Shown piece by piece: positions 31,785-41,178 of a DNA stretch of 51,482 nucleotides. The position numbers were made by a program, and so were the translations under genes. The notes under the pieces were generated by a model that saw nothing but the letters and a program-made list of their open reading frames with translations, was not told the DNA's origin and did no database searches. How positions within the stretch are numbered: the stretch's first letter is position 1; each line of letters starts with the position of its first letter. The stretch is from Sulfurivirga sp. (GTDB taxonomy: Bacteria; Pseudomonadota; Gammaproteobacteria; Thiomicrospirales; Thiomicrospiraceae), in assembly GCF_015490265.1 (NCBI RefSeq), contig NZ_WFYD01000011.1, positions 1 to 51,482 of the forward strand, read 5' to 3'.

Positions 31785-33002
31785 CTAGGGTTTGAGTTCG
31801 GCACGCAGGTAGCGTTGCTGCTGCATGGCCTGCCATGCCTGCCAGCGGTTGAGCAGACGGTCCTGCTCGGCGTCAATGCGCGCCAGCGCGCTTTCCAGCA
31901 CGGTCTGGATGCTGAGCTGACCGCTGCCCAGCAGCAGGCGACGGGCCTCTTCGTCTTCCTCGGACGCCTTCTGCCGCTCGGCCAGGGCCTGATCGCGCGG
32001 CTCTGCCTGTTCCAGCACCGCCTGCGCCTGCTGCCAGGCCTGTTTCAGTTTGAGCAGCTGGGCACGGCGCTGCTCTGTGAGGCGGCGCATGTCGGCACGC
32101 AGGCTGTCGGCGCGGGCCTCCAGCCGACCGCCGGTATAGAGGGGCACGGCATACTGCACGCCGACGCGCGCACCTTCCATGTCGTCGTAGAAGCGCCCGC
32201 CGCTGTCGTTGCGCACCCCGAGGGCAAAGACGGCCAGCCGCCCCTTGTACTGGTCTCGAGCCTGCTGGCGCTGTGCCTGCACGGCATCAATCTGCGTGTC
32301 GATCAGGCGCAGAAAGGGGGTCTGCCGCCAGTCCGGCTGTTTGAGCGGGCGGATGCCGGCCAGCTCCGGCGCCTCGACAGGGTCCAGCGAGACCGCTTCT
32401 TCTGTCAGCGCTTCGATCACCGCCTGCTGGCGCGCCTGCTGCATCTTCAATGTGGCCTGCATGGCGCGGTTGTCCGCCAGTCGGCGTCTGATCACCAGCA
32501 CCCGGCTGAGCATGCCCCGTCCGGCGCCGTAGCCCTGCTCCATCTGACCCAGCAGGTCGGCCAGCACCTTCTCCTTGCGACGCAGGGCGTCCAGCCGAAC
32601 GCTGGTCTGCTGCCATGCACTCCACGCCTGCACCAGTTCCCACTCCAGCTGCAACAGCAGCACCTGACGGCGCTGTTCAGCCACCTGTGCCTGCGCCCCG
32701 GCCGCGCGCACCGCCGCGCTTTTTGCCGGCTGCCACAAGGTCCAGTCACCTCGTAACAACAGGCTGGAGCGGGCAAAGTCGGTCTTCATCCAGGCGTAGC
32801 TCTGCTCCGCCTGAAAATGCACCTCGGGCTTGAAGGCGGCTTCCGCCTCCCGCCGCTTCGCCTGCGCCGCCTCAATGGCCGCCTCGGCCGCCTCCAGTTG
32901 AGGGTGTGCCCTGGCGGCACGCTGCATCAGGGCATTCAGATCGGCCGCCTGCACCTGCCCCAGCCAGCCCACCACGACCAGCATGATCATTCGTTTAAGC
33001 AT
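31785..33002 (-). CDS. TolC-family outer membrane efflux protein (CusC/CzcC-like)
   Basis: Signal peptide MLKRMIMLVVVGWLGQVQA; RAARAHPQLEAAEAAIEAAQAKRREAEAAFKPEVHFQAEQSY; follows the RND pump gene. Confidence 0.88.
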   Translation of the reverse strand: MLKRMIMLVVVGWLGQVQAADLNALMQRAARAHPQLEAAEAAIEAAQAKRREAEAAFKPEVHFQAEQSYAWMKTDFARSSLLLRGDWTLWQPAKSAAVRAAGAQAQVAEQRRQVLLLQLEWELVQAWSAWQQTSVRLDALRRKEKVLADLLGQMEQGYGAGRGMLSRVLVIRRRLADNRAMQATLKMQQARQQAVIEALTEEAVSLDPVEAPELAGIRPLKQPDWRQTPFLRLIDTQIDAVQAQRQQARDQYKGRLAVFALGVRNDSGGRFYDDMEGARVGVQYAVPLYTGGRLEARADSLRADMRRLTEQRRAQLLKLKQAWQQAQAVLEQAEPRDQALAERQKASEEDEEARRLLLGSGQLSIQTVLESALARIDAEQDRLLNRWQAWQAMQQQRYLRAELKP

Positions 33003-36000
33003 TTTCGGACTCCTTCTGTCTGATCTCACGGCGCATGAGCAGATAGACCAGCGCCGGCAGCAGCAGCATGGCCGCCATCGGCGCGGTGACCATGCCACCG
33101 ATCATGGGCGCGGCGATGCGCTTCATCACATCCGCACCGGTGCCATCCGACCACATGATGGGCAAAAGCCCCACGATGACCACGCTCACCGTCATGGCCA
33201 TGGGACGCACCCGCTTGACCGTGCCGGCCACAATGGCCTGACGCAGCTCGGTCAGGGTGTTGAGCCGACCGGATGCCCTGGCTTCCGCAATGGCCTCGCG
33301 GATATAGAGCAGCACCACCACGCCAAACTCCGCCGCCACGCCAGCCAGGGCGATCATGCCCACGCCCACGGCCACGGAGAGGCGGTAGTCCAGCAGCTCG
33401 ATCAGCCACAGGCTGCCCACCAGCGCGAACGGCATCAGCAGCATCACCAGCAGCGCGTCCCGCACCGAATGGAACACCAGATAGAGCAGGATGAAGATCA
33501 CCAGCAGGGTGACCGGCACGATCTGCTGCAATTTGGCCTGCGCCCGCAGCATGTACTCATACTGTCCCGTCCAGCTGAGGCTGTAGCCGGGCGGCAGTTT
33601 CATATTGTCCGCCACGGCCTGCTGCCCCTGGCGCACGAAGGCGGCCAGATCCACACCCGGCTCCAGATCCACGAAGGTCCAGCCGGTCAGGCGTGCGTTT
33701 TCCGATTTGATCATGGGCGGGCCAAGGGTGATCTTCACCTGGGCCACCTCTCCCAGCGGAACCTGCGCGCCGGAGGGGGTGACGATGGGCAGGCTCTTCA
33801 GCGCTTCCACACTGTTGCGCCACTGCTGCGGATAGCGCAGGTTGATCGGATAGCGCTCCCGCCCCTCAATGGTCTGAGCCAGGTTCCTGCCCCCTACGGC
33901 GGAGGCGATGATCTGCGCCAGCTGCTCCATGTTCAGGCCATAGCGGGCCGCGGCATCACGATCGGGCAGAATCTCGATGTAGCGCCCGCCGGAAACCCGC
34001 TCGGAAAAGACCGAACGCACTCCGGGCAGTTTGCCCAGCACCCGCTCCAGATCGGTACCGATCTTCTGAATGGTGGCCAGGTCTTCGCCGGTCACCTTGA
34101 TGCCGATGGGCGTCTTGATGCCCGTGGACTGCATGTCAATCCGGGTGCGGATCGGCTGCACCCAGGCATTGGTCAGTCCGGGCAGACGCACTTTCCGGTC
34201 AAGCTCGGTGATCAGCTTGTCCAGCGTCATGCCGGGCCGCCACTGATCCCGTGGTTTGAGCTGGATGGTGGTCTCGATCATGGTCAGCGGTGCCGGGTCG
34301 GTGGCCGTTTCCGCACGCCCCACCTTGCCGAAGACGCTTTTGACCTCCGGAAAGGTTTTGATCAGCGCATCGGTGGTCTGCAGGATGCGTCGTGCCTCAG
34401 CGATGGACACCCCCGGCAGCGTGGTGGGCATGTAGAGCAGATCACCCTCCTCCAGCGCCGGCATGAATTCCGTGCCCAGTTTCTGCCACGGGTAGATGAC
34501 TGATGCGGCCAGCACCAGCATCAGGGCCAGCGTCAGCAGCGGCCAGCGCAGCACGCCATTGATGAACGGGCGGTAGAGCCACACCAGCAGCCGATTGAGC
34601 GGGTTGCGCGCCTCGGAGACGATGCGCCCGCGGATCCAGTAGCCCATCAGCACCGGCACCAGCGTAATGGACAGGCCCGCCGCCACCGCCATGGCGAAAG
34701 TCTTGGTATAGGCCAGCGGGCTGAACAGCCGCCCTTCCTGCCCTTCCAGCGCGAACACCGGCAGAAAGCTGAGCGTAATGATCAGAAGCGACACGAACAG
34801 CGCCGGCCCCACCTGAATGGCCGCCTCGCGGATGACGCGCCAGTGTTCCGCGCCTCTGGGCCGGTGCCCGTGCTCCTTTTCATAATGCTCAAGGTGCTTA
34901 TGGGCGTTTTCGATCATGACGATGGCCGCATCCACCATGGCACCGATGGCGATGGCAATGCCGCCCAGGCTCATGATGTTGGCGCTGATGCCCAGTTCGC
35001 GCATGATGATGAAGCTGCCCAGAATCCCCAGCGGCAGGGCGATGACCGCCACCAGCGCCGAGCGCATGTGGAACAAAAACAGCAGGCTCACCAGCGCGAC
35101 GACGATCATCTCCTCGATCAGCTTGTCGCGCAGGGTGTTCACCGCCCGCTTGATCAGCGCGGAGCGGTCATAGGTGGTGACGATCTCCACCCCCTCGGGC
35201 AGACTCTTTTTCAGCTGGGCAATGCGCTGCTTGACGCGGTTGATCACATCCAGCGCGTTTTCACCATCACGCATGATGACGATGCCGCCGACCACCTCGC
35301 CCTCGCCGTTCAGCTCAGCAATGCCGCGACGCATCTGCGGCCCCAGCCGAACCTCGGCCACATCTTCCAGACGGATGGGCAGCTGGGTTTTCACATCCAC
35401 TGCCACCACCGCTTTGCGCAGCTGATCCACATCGGTGACATAGCCTTTCATGCGCACGGCATATTCCGCCTCGCCCAGCTCGATGACTGACGCACCCGTC
35501 TCCCGGCTGGCTTCGCGGATGGCCCTGGATACCTTGGTCAATGGCAGGCCATACGCCTGCAGGCGCACCGGGTCCACCACCACCTGATACTGCTTGACCA
35601 TGCCACCGACGGTGGCTACCTCCGACACGCCCGGGATGGCCTGCAGCTCATACTTCAGAAACCAGTCCTGCAGGGTGCGCAGATCGGCCAGATCATGCCT
35701 GTGGCTGCGGTCCACCAGTGCATATTCGAACACCCAGCCCACCCCGGACGCATCCGGCCCCAGCGTGGGTGTGACCCCGGGCGGTAGCTGTGCCTGCACC
35801 TGATTGAGATATTCCAGCACCCGGGAACGTGCCCAGTAGAGATCGGCACCATCTTCGAATATGACATACACATAGCTGTCACCGAAGAAGGAATACCCCC
35901 GCACCACCTTGGCGCCCGGCACCGACATCATCACGCTGGCGATGGGATAGGTGACCTGATCCTCTACCACCTGTGGCGCCTGCCCGGGATAACTGGTCTT

Positions 36001-36150
36001 GATGATCACCTGAACATCGGACAGATCGGGTATGGCGTCCAGTGGTGTCTTTTCCATGGCGCGCCAGCCCCATGCAGCCAGCAGCACTGCCAGAATCAGG
36101 ATCAGCACCCGATTCTTCAGGGAAAAATCGATGATGGCCCGGATCATCAT
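32995..36150 (-). CDS. Heavy-metal efflux RND transporter, CusA/CzcA family
   Basis: 1051 aa; MIRAIIDFSLKNRVLILILAVLLAAWGWRAMEKTPLDAIPDLSDVQVIIKTSYPGQAPQVVEDQVTYPI; RIDMQSTGIKTPIGIKVTG is CusA-like. Confidence 0.96.
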   Translation of the reverse strand: MMIRAIIDFSLKNRVLILILAVLLAAWGWRAMEKTPLDAIPDLSDVQVIIKTSYPGQAPQVVEDQVTYPIASVMMSVPGAKVVRGYSFFGDSYVYVIFEDGADLYWARSRVLEYLNQVQAQLPPGVTPTLGPDASGVGWVFEYALVDRSHRHDLADLRTLQDWFLKYELQAIPGVSEVATVGGMVKQYQVVVDPVRLQAYGLPLTKVSRAIREASRETGASVIELGEAEYAVRMKGYVTDVDQLRKAVVAVDVKTQLPIRLEDVAEVRLGPQMRRGIAELNGEGEVVGGIVIMRDGENALDVINRVKQRIAQLKKSLPEGVEIVTTYDRSALIKRAVNTLRDKLIEEMIVVALVSLLFLFHMRSALVAVIALPLGILGSFIIMRELGISANIMSLGGIAIAIGAMVDAAIVMIENAHKHLEHYEKEHGHRPRGAEHWRVIREAAIQVGPALFVSLLIITLSFLPVFALEGQEGRLFSPLAYTKTFAMAVAAGLSITLVPVLMGYWIRGRIVSEARNPLNRLLVWLYRPFINGVLRWPLLTLALMLVLAASVIYPWQKLGTEFMPALEEGDLLYMPTTLPGVSIAEARRILQTTDALIKTFPEVKSVFGKVGRAETATDPAPLTMIETTIQLKPRDQWRPGMTLDKLITELDRKVRLPGLTNAWVQPIRTRIDMQSTGIKTPIGIKVTGEDLATIQKIGTDLERVLGKLPGVRSVFSERVSGGRYIEILPDRDAAARYGLNMEQLAQIIASAVGGRNLAQTIEGRERYPINLRYPQQWRNSVEALKSLPIVTPSGAQVPLGEVAQVKITLGPPMIKSENARLTGWTFVDLEPGVDLAAFVRQGQQAVADNMKLPPGYSLSWTGQYEYMLRAQAKLQQIVPVTLLVIFILLYLVFHSVRDALLVMLLMPFALVGSLWLIELLDYRLSVAVGVGMIALAGVAAEFGVVVLLYIREAIAEARASGRLNTLTELRQAIVAGTVKRVRPMAMTVSVVIVGLLPIMWSDGTGADVMKRIAAPMIGGMVTAPMAAMLLLPALVYLLMRREIRQKESENA

Positions 36151-37346
36151 TCACCCCCTTTCCCATGACCGGCATGGGGGTTGGCCAGCTTGTTCAGATT
36201 GGCCTGCAGCTGGCTCTCACTGTCGATGAGGAACTGGCCGGAGGTGACAATGCGATCGCCCTCTTCCAGACCGGAGAGAATCTCGGCCAGGCCTTTCGTG
36301 CGCATACCCACCACTACCGGAACCGGTTTGAAGCTGCCATCCTTCATCACCTTCACGACGCGGATCTCATCCGGCAGCTGAATGAGCGCAGATTCCGGCA
36401 CTGCCAGCACATCGCGCTTCGGCCCGCCGTAAATGACCGCCTGCACCGGCATGCCCAGCTTCAGCGCGCCATCACGGTTGTCCAGTGTGGCACGCACCCT
36501 GAGTGTGCGCGTCTTCGTATCTACATCCGGATAGATCTGTTCGATGAAGCCCTCCCAGTAGCGGTCCGGCACGCCGGGCACACGCACCTCCACTGACTTG
36601 TTCGGGGCGATCCATTGCTGCTGCTGCGGATAGACCGCCGCCATCACCCAGACCTTGGACAGGTCGGCAATCTGCATCACCTCATCCACCGGGCGGATAT
36701 ACATGCCCGGCTCCACTTTAAGATGCTGCACCACGCCACCCTGTGGCGCATGAACCGGCACGGTTTCCTGCACCCTGCCACGGCGACGGATGGCTTTGAG
36801 CGTGGCGCGATCCACCCCCAGATAGCGCAGTTTGCGCTCGGCGGCCTCGGCCAGCCTGCGACTGCCCTGTTTCAGCGCCAGCAGCCACTCCTCCTGCGCG
36901 GCGACGATATCCGGGCTGTAGTAGCGGAACAGCAGCTGACCCTTCTCGACCGTCTCTCCCTCCACGCGCACGGCCAGCTGCTCAATCCAGCCGCTGGCCC
37001 GGGGATGCACATGCACCAGACGACTTTCATCCACTTGGATGGTGCCGTAGGTGGGCAGGTACTTCCACAGGGTGACACGCCGGACCATGGCCGTGCGGAT
37101 GGCCAGCCCCTGTTTTTCACCCTGGCCACCGCCGGTGCCCACCTTGACCGATGGCGCGCCCTGCTCTTCCTTGAAGATTTTTTTGACCAGCGTCATGCCG
37201 CAGATGGGACAGGTGCCGGGATGATCCTGCACGATCTGCGGGTGCATGGGACAGACATATTTGACGGTTTCCGCCCGTACTGCGGTAAAAGGTGCCAGCA
37301 GACCCGCCGCGCCCCAGCGCAGCAGCTGACGTCGTTGCATTTTCAT
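36147..37346 (-). CDS. Efflux RND periplasmic adaptor (CusB-like) with N-terminal heavy-metal-binding domain
   Basis: YVCPMHPQIVQDHPGTCPICGMTLVKK metal-binding motif then membrane-fusion domains; start MKMQRRQLLRWGAAGLL. Confidence 0.93.
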   Translation of the reverse strand: MKMQRRQLLRWGAAGLLAPFTAVRAETVKYVCPMHPQIVQDHPGTCPICGMTLVKKIFKEEQGAPSVKVGTGGGQGEKQGLAIRTAMVRRVTLWKYLPTYGTIQVDESRLVHVHPRASGWIEQLAVRVEGETVEKGQLLFRYYSPDIVAAQEEWLLALKQGSRRLAEAAERKLRYLGVDRATLKAIRRRGRVQETVPVHAPQGGVVQHLKVEPGMYIRPVDEVMQIADLSKVWVMAAVYPQQQQWIAPNKSVEVRVPGVPDRYWEGFIEQIYPDVDTKTRTLRVRATLDNRDGALKLGMPVQAVIYGGPKRDVLAVPESALIQLPDEIRVVKVMKDGSFKPVPVVVGMRTKGLAEILSGLEEGDRIVTSGQFLIDSESQLQANLNKLANPHAGHGKGGE

Positions 37347-37409
37347 AGGATGTTCCTCCAGAGAGTCCAACCGATTGTTTCCGTGCCACAGGCACGGCCC
37401 TGATGAGAA

Positions 37410-37763
37410 TCAGGCGGTCAGACGCGGAGGTTTGTCAGGCAGATCCGCCGGTTTGGAGGAAAAGAAGGCTTCAATCGCAGAAACAGCTGCAGAGGCAACC
37501 GACACGGGGCAGACAAGACAGCTGCTGCTGGCCAGACTGACACCGTGGCCGGTAACGGAACAGTGTGTGGCACAGGAACACTGGTCGTCACAGTGATCAC
37601 CTGCCAGCTTCTGGCCGTCATGCTGACAGCCGTGTGCGGACATGTCGCACCCCTGCTCACAGCAGCAATCATGCGCCTGCGATTCAGACGGCGCGGAGAT
37701 GGCTGGCACCGCCCAGAAAGCAGCTGCAAACAGCAGAGAACATGTCAGCAAAAGGATACGCAT
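37410..37763 (-). CDS. Small secreted Cys/His-rich putative metal-binding protein
   Basis: Signal peptide MRILLLTCSLLFAAAFWAVPAISA then HDCCCEQGCDMSAHGCQHDGQKLAGDHCDDQCSCATHC; directly upstream of the efflux operon. Confidence 0.75.
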   Translation of the reverse strand: MRILLLTCSLLFAAAFWAVPAISAPSESQAHDCCCEQGCDMSAHGCQHDGQKLAGDHCDDQCSCATHCSVTGHGVSLASSSCLVCPVSVASAAVSAIEAFFSSKPADLPDKPPRLTA

Positions 37764-37795
37764 GGTTCCGACTATACAGACCCCACGGTGGCAGG

Positions 37796-38128
37796 TCAAC
37801 CCGGGTGCTTCTCAGCGGCGCGCAGATAGCGCCTGAAGTTGTAACGGTAGATGAAGCCGGGAAAAGCGAAGATCATGAACATGAAAAATACGGTCACCCA
37901 GAACTCCCAGTCCTGCGGTGAGACCGTGCCCATGACCCGTTTTTCCAGCAGATAGCCGAACAGCACGGACAGGCCGAAATAGGCGCTCCACTCCACCAAT
38001 CCCAGCCAGAAGGGCTTGATGCGCTTGAGATCGATGAACAGGAACAGGCGGCGCTCGAACAGCCAGGGCAGGTTGGCCAGCACGAACGCCGTGGCGATCA
38101 GCAGATAGATGGCAATGTCCTGACTCAT
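37796..38128 (-). CDS. DUF2818 family membrane protein
   Basis: MSQDIAIYLLIATAFVLANLPWLFERRLFLFIDLKRIKPFWLGLVEWSAYF, directly after nuoN. Confidence 0.85.
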   Translation of the reverse strand: MSQDIAIYLLIATAFVLANLPWLFERRLFLFIDLKRIKPFWLGLVEWSAYFGLSVLFGYLLEKRVMGTVSPQDWEFWVTVFFMFMIFAFPGFIYRYNFRRYLRAAEKHPG

Positions 38129-39582
38129 CAGGCGACCACGCTCAGGCCCAGGCTGCGGTAGCACAGCTCCATGATCCAGCCCGGGAACAGACCGAACAGC
38201 AGCAGCACGGAAGCAGACAGGCTCACCGCCAGCCCCAGTTGGGTGGAAATGGGCTCCAGCCGGCTGGTCTCCACGGGCTTGTCAAAGTACATCACCTTGA
38301 CCACGCGCAGGTAGTAGAAGGCGCTCACCACCGCCATGACCACGGCCAGCACCGCCAGCCAGACCAGTCCGGCATTGACCGCCGCCTCGATGACCGCCAC
38401 CTTGACGAAGAAGCCGATGAACGGCGGCACGCCCGCCATGGAGAACATGACGAACAGCATCATCAGCGCCAGCCACGGATTGCGATCGTTCAGCCCCTTG
38501 TAGTCGTCGATTTCCTCGAACTCCATGCCGGCACGTGCCAGGGAGATCATCAGGCCGAAGGCCGCCACGGAAGTGATGGCATAGACCACGATGTAGAACA
38601 TGGCACTGGCGAAACCTTCCGCGTCACCGGCCGCAACCCCCATGAGCACGAAGCCCACATGACCGATACCGGAATAGGCCAGCATGCGCTTGAGATTGGT
38701 CTGGGCGATGGCGATGACCGATCCCACCACCATGGACAGCGCCGCCAGAATGACCAGCATGCCCTGCCAGTCCGGCAGCGCCTGTTGCAGACCGTCCCAC
38801 AGCAGGCGGTAAAGCATGGCAAAGGCCGCGATCTTGGGCGCGGAAGCCAGATAGAGCGTCATGGCCGTGGGCGCGCCGTGATACACATCCGGCACCCACA
38901 TGTGGAACGGCACCGCTCCCAGCTTGAAGGCCAGACCGATGACGATGAACACCAGCGCGAAGGCCAGCACCGCGTTGTCCACCTCACCGGAAGCGATCTT
39001 CTGAGCAATGCCAGTCAGCTCCAGCGTGCCGGTGGCGCCATAGAGCATGGACATGCCGTAGAGCATCATGCCGGTAGCCAGCGCGCCCAGCACGAAGTAC
39101 TTCATGGCCGCCTCGGAAGCGCGGTCGGAGTGACGCTGCATGGCGATCATGGCGTACAGTGCCAGCGACATGATCTCCAGCCCCAGATAGAGGGTGATCA
39201 GATTGTAGGCGCTGACCATGACGAACATGCCCAGCACGCCGAACAGACCCAGCACGAAGAACTCGCCGTAATAGGCCCTGTTCTGCAGCAGGTATTCGCG
39301 GGAGAACAGGAAGATGCCGATGCTCACCACCACGATGAACAGCTTGAGCACATCCGACAGGGTGTCGCGCACGAAGCTGCCGTCAAAGGTCACCTGCGTC
39401 TGGGTGGCGAAATCGGAGAACACCAGCCAGCCGACGATCACCAGCGTGATCTGCGTGGCCCAGTAGGTGCAGTCACGGCAGGTGCGCGACCAGAAGGTAT
39501 CCGCCACCAGCAGCAGCGAGGTCAGCGTCAGCAGCACGATTTCGGGCAACGCCAGAGAAAGGTTGGGAATCTCGAATGTCAT
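38128..39582 (-). CDS. nuoN: NADH-quinone oxidoreductase subunit N
   Basis: Multi-TM antiporter-like subunit; operon context. Confidence 0.97.
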   Translation of the reverse strand: MTFEIPNLSLALPEIVLLTLTSLLLVADTFWSRTCRDCTYWATQITLVIVGWLVFSDFATQTQVTFDGSFVRDTLSDVLKLFIVVVSIGIFLFSREYLLQNRAYYGEFFVLGLFGVLGMFVMVSAYNLITLYLGLEIMSLALYAMIAMQRHSDRASEAAMKYFVLGALATGMMLYGMSMLYGATGTLELTGIAQKIASGEVDNAVLAFALVFIVIGLAFKLGAVPFHMWVPDVYHGAPTAMTLYLASAPKIAAFAMLYRLLWDGLQQALPDWQGMLVILAALSMVVGSVIAIAQTNLKRMLAYSGIGHVGFVLMGVAAGDAEGFASAMFYIVVYAITSVAAFGLMISLARAGMEFEEIDDYKGLNDRNPWLALMMLFVMFSMAGVPPFIGFFVKVAVIEAAVNAGLVWLAVLAVVMAVVSAFYYLRVVKVMYFDKPVETSRLEPISTQLGLAVSLSASVLLLFGLFPGWIMELCYRSLGLSVVA

Positions 39583-39606
39583 TGCGTCTTTTCCTGCCTT
39601 GTGTGC

Positions 39607-41121
39607 TTAGAGTTTGGAAGTCATGGCCTGCTGGATGAGATGCTCCACCGAAGCATGCATCACATCCATCAGCGGATAGGGATAGACACCCAGCGCAACC
39701 ACCGCCACCGCCAGCGCAGTCATGATGGCGAACTCGCGCTTGTTGAGATCCTGCATCTCGGCCACTTCCCTGTTGCGAATGTCACCAAAGATGACCCGCT
39801 TGATCATCCACAGGGTATAGGCTGCGCCGATGATCAGGGTGAAGGCGGCCAGAATGCCGTACCACGGATTGGCCATGAAGCTGGACAGAATGACCATGAA
39901 CTCGCCCACGAAGCCGGACGTGCCCGGCAGGCCCACATTACCCATGGCGAACAGCACCGCGAAGAAGCCGAACCAGGGCATCACGTTGACCACGCCCCCA
40001 TAGGCGCTGATCTCGCGGGTGTGCAGGCGGTCATACAGCACGCCGATGCCCAGGAACATGGCGCCGGAGATGAAGCCATGGGAGATCATCTGCACCATGG
40101 CACCCTCAAGCCCCAGCTGCGCGCCCTTGAGACCGCCTGTGCTCTCAACGATGTCATACAGTACGAACATGCCCAGGGTGACGAAGCCCATGTGGGAGAT
40201 GGAGGAATAGGCCACCAGCTTCTTCATGTCATGCTGCACCAGCGCCACGAAGCCGATATAGACGATGGCGATCAGGGACAGCACGATCACCAGCCAGTCC
40301 AGCATGTGGGAGGCATCGGGGGTGATCGGCAGGCTGAAGCGTACGAAACCGTACCCACCCATCTTCAGCATGATGGCCGCCAGCACCACGGAGCCGGCCG
40401 TGGGTGCTTCCACGTGGGCATCGGGCAGCCAGGTGTGCACCGGGAACATGGGAATCTTGACCGCAAAGGCGATGAAAAACGCCAGGAAGATCAAAATCTG
40501 TGCGGTCATGCCCAGAGGCAGGTTGTGGAAATCCAGAATGGAGAAGCTGCCCGCCTGATAGTACATGTACAGGAAGGACACCAGCATGAACACGGAGCCG
40601 AAGAAGGTGTACAGGAAGAATTTGAGCGTGGCGTACACACGGCGCGGCCCACCCCACTTACCGATGACGATGAACATGGGAATCAGCAGCGCCTCCCAGA
40701 ATACATAGAACAGCACCGCGTCCAGCGCCACGAACACACCAGTCATCAGACCCTGCATGATCAGGAAGGCGCCCATGTACTGCTCCACCCGCTCCCTGAT
40801 CACCTCCCACGCGGAAGCGATGACCAGCACCTGGGTGAAGGTGGTCAGCAGCACCAGCGGCATGGACAGCCCGTCCACGCCGAGGAAGTACTGAATCTTG
40901 TAGGCGGGAATCCAGTCGAAGCGCTCGACGAACTGCATGGCGGCCGTGGTGCGGTCGAATTCGAACCACAAAGGCAGCGAAAGGAGGAACGTCACGATGG
41001 CGGTGATCAGCGACAGCCAGCGGGCCAGCGCCGGATTGTTGCGTCCGGCGAACAGCACGATGACACCCGCCACGATCGGTAGCCAGATCAGGGTACTGAG
41101 AATGGGATAGCCGACTGACAT
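39607..41121 (-). CDS. nuoM: NADH-quinone oxidoreductase subunit M
   Basis: VGVDGLSMPLVLLTTF-type motif; operon context. Confidence 0.97.
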   Translation of the reverse strand: MSVGYPILSTLIWLPIVAGVIVLFAGRNNPALARWLSLITAIVTFLLSLPLWFEFDRTTAAMQFVERFDWIPAYKIQYFLGVDGLSMPLVLLTTFTQVLVIASAWEVIRERVEQYMGAFLIMQGLMTGVFVALDAVLFYVFWEALLIPMFIVIGKWGGPRRVYATLKFFLYTFFGSVFMLVSFLYMYYQAGSFSILDFHNLPLGMTAQILIFLAFFIAFAVKIPMFPVHTWLPDAHVEAPTAGSVVLAAIMLKMGGYGFVRFSLPITPDASHMLDWLVIVLSLIAIVYIGFVALVQHDMKKLVAYSSISHMGFVTLGMFVLYDIVESTGGLKGAQLGLEGAMVQMISHGFISGAMFLGIGVLYDRLHTREISAYGGVVNVMPWFGFFAVLFAMGNVGLPGTSGFVGEFMVILSSFMANPWYGILAAFTLIIGAAYTLWMIKRVIFGDIRNREVAEMQDLNKREFAIMTALAVAVVALGVYPYPLMDVMHASVEHLIQQAMTSKL

Positions 41122-41178
41122 AATGTGATGTTCCTTTTCAGATTCCGTTGAGTGTGCTCGTTCTTGTCATCCAGTCCG

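Noticed and set aside
38239-41082. 947-aa open frame antisense to nuoN/nuoM
   Set aside because: Same GC-bias artefact; low-complexity His/Gln/Glu-rich translation and full overlap with real genes.
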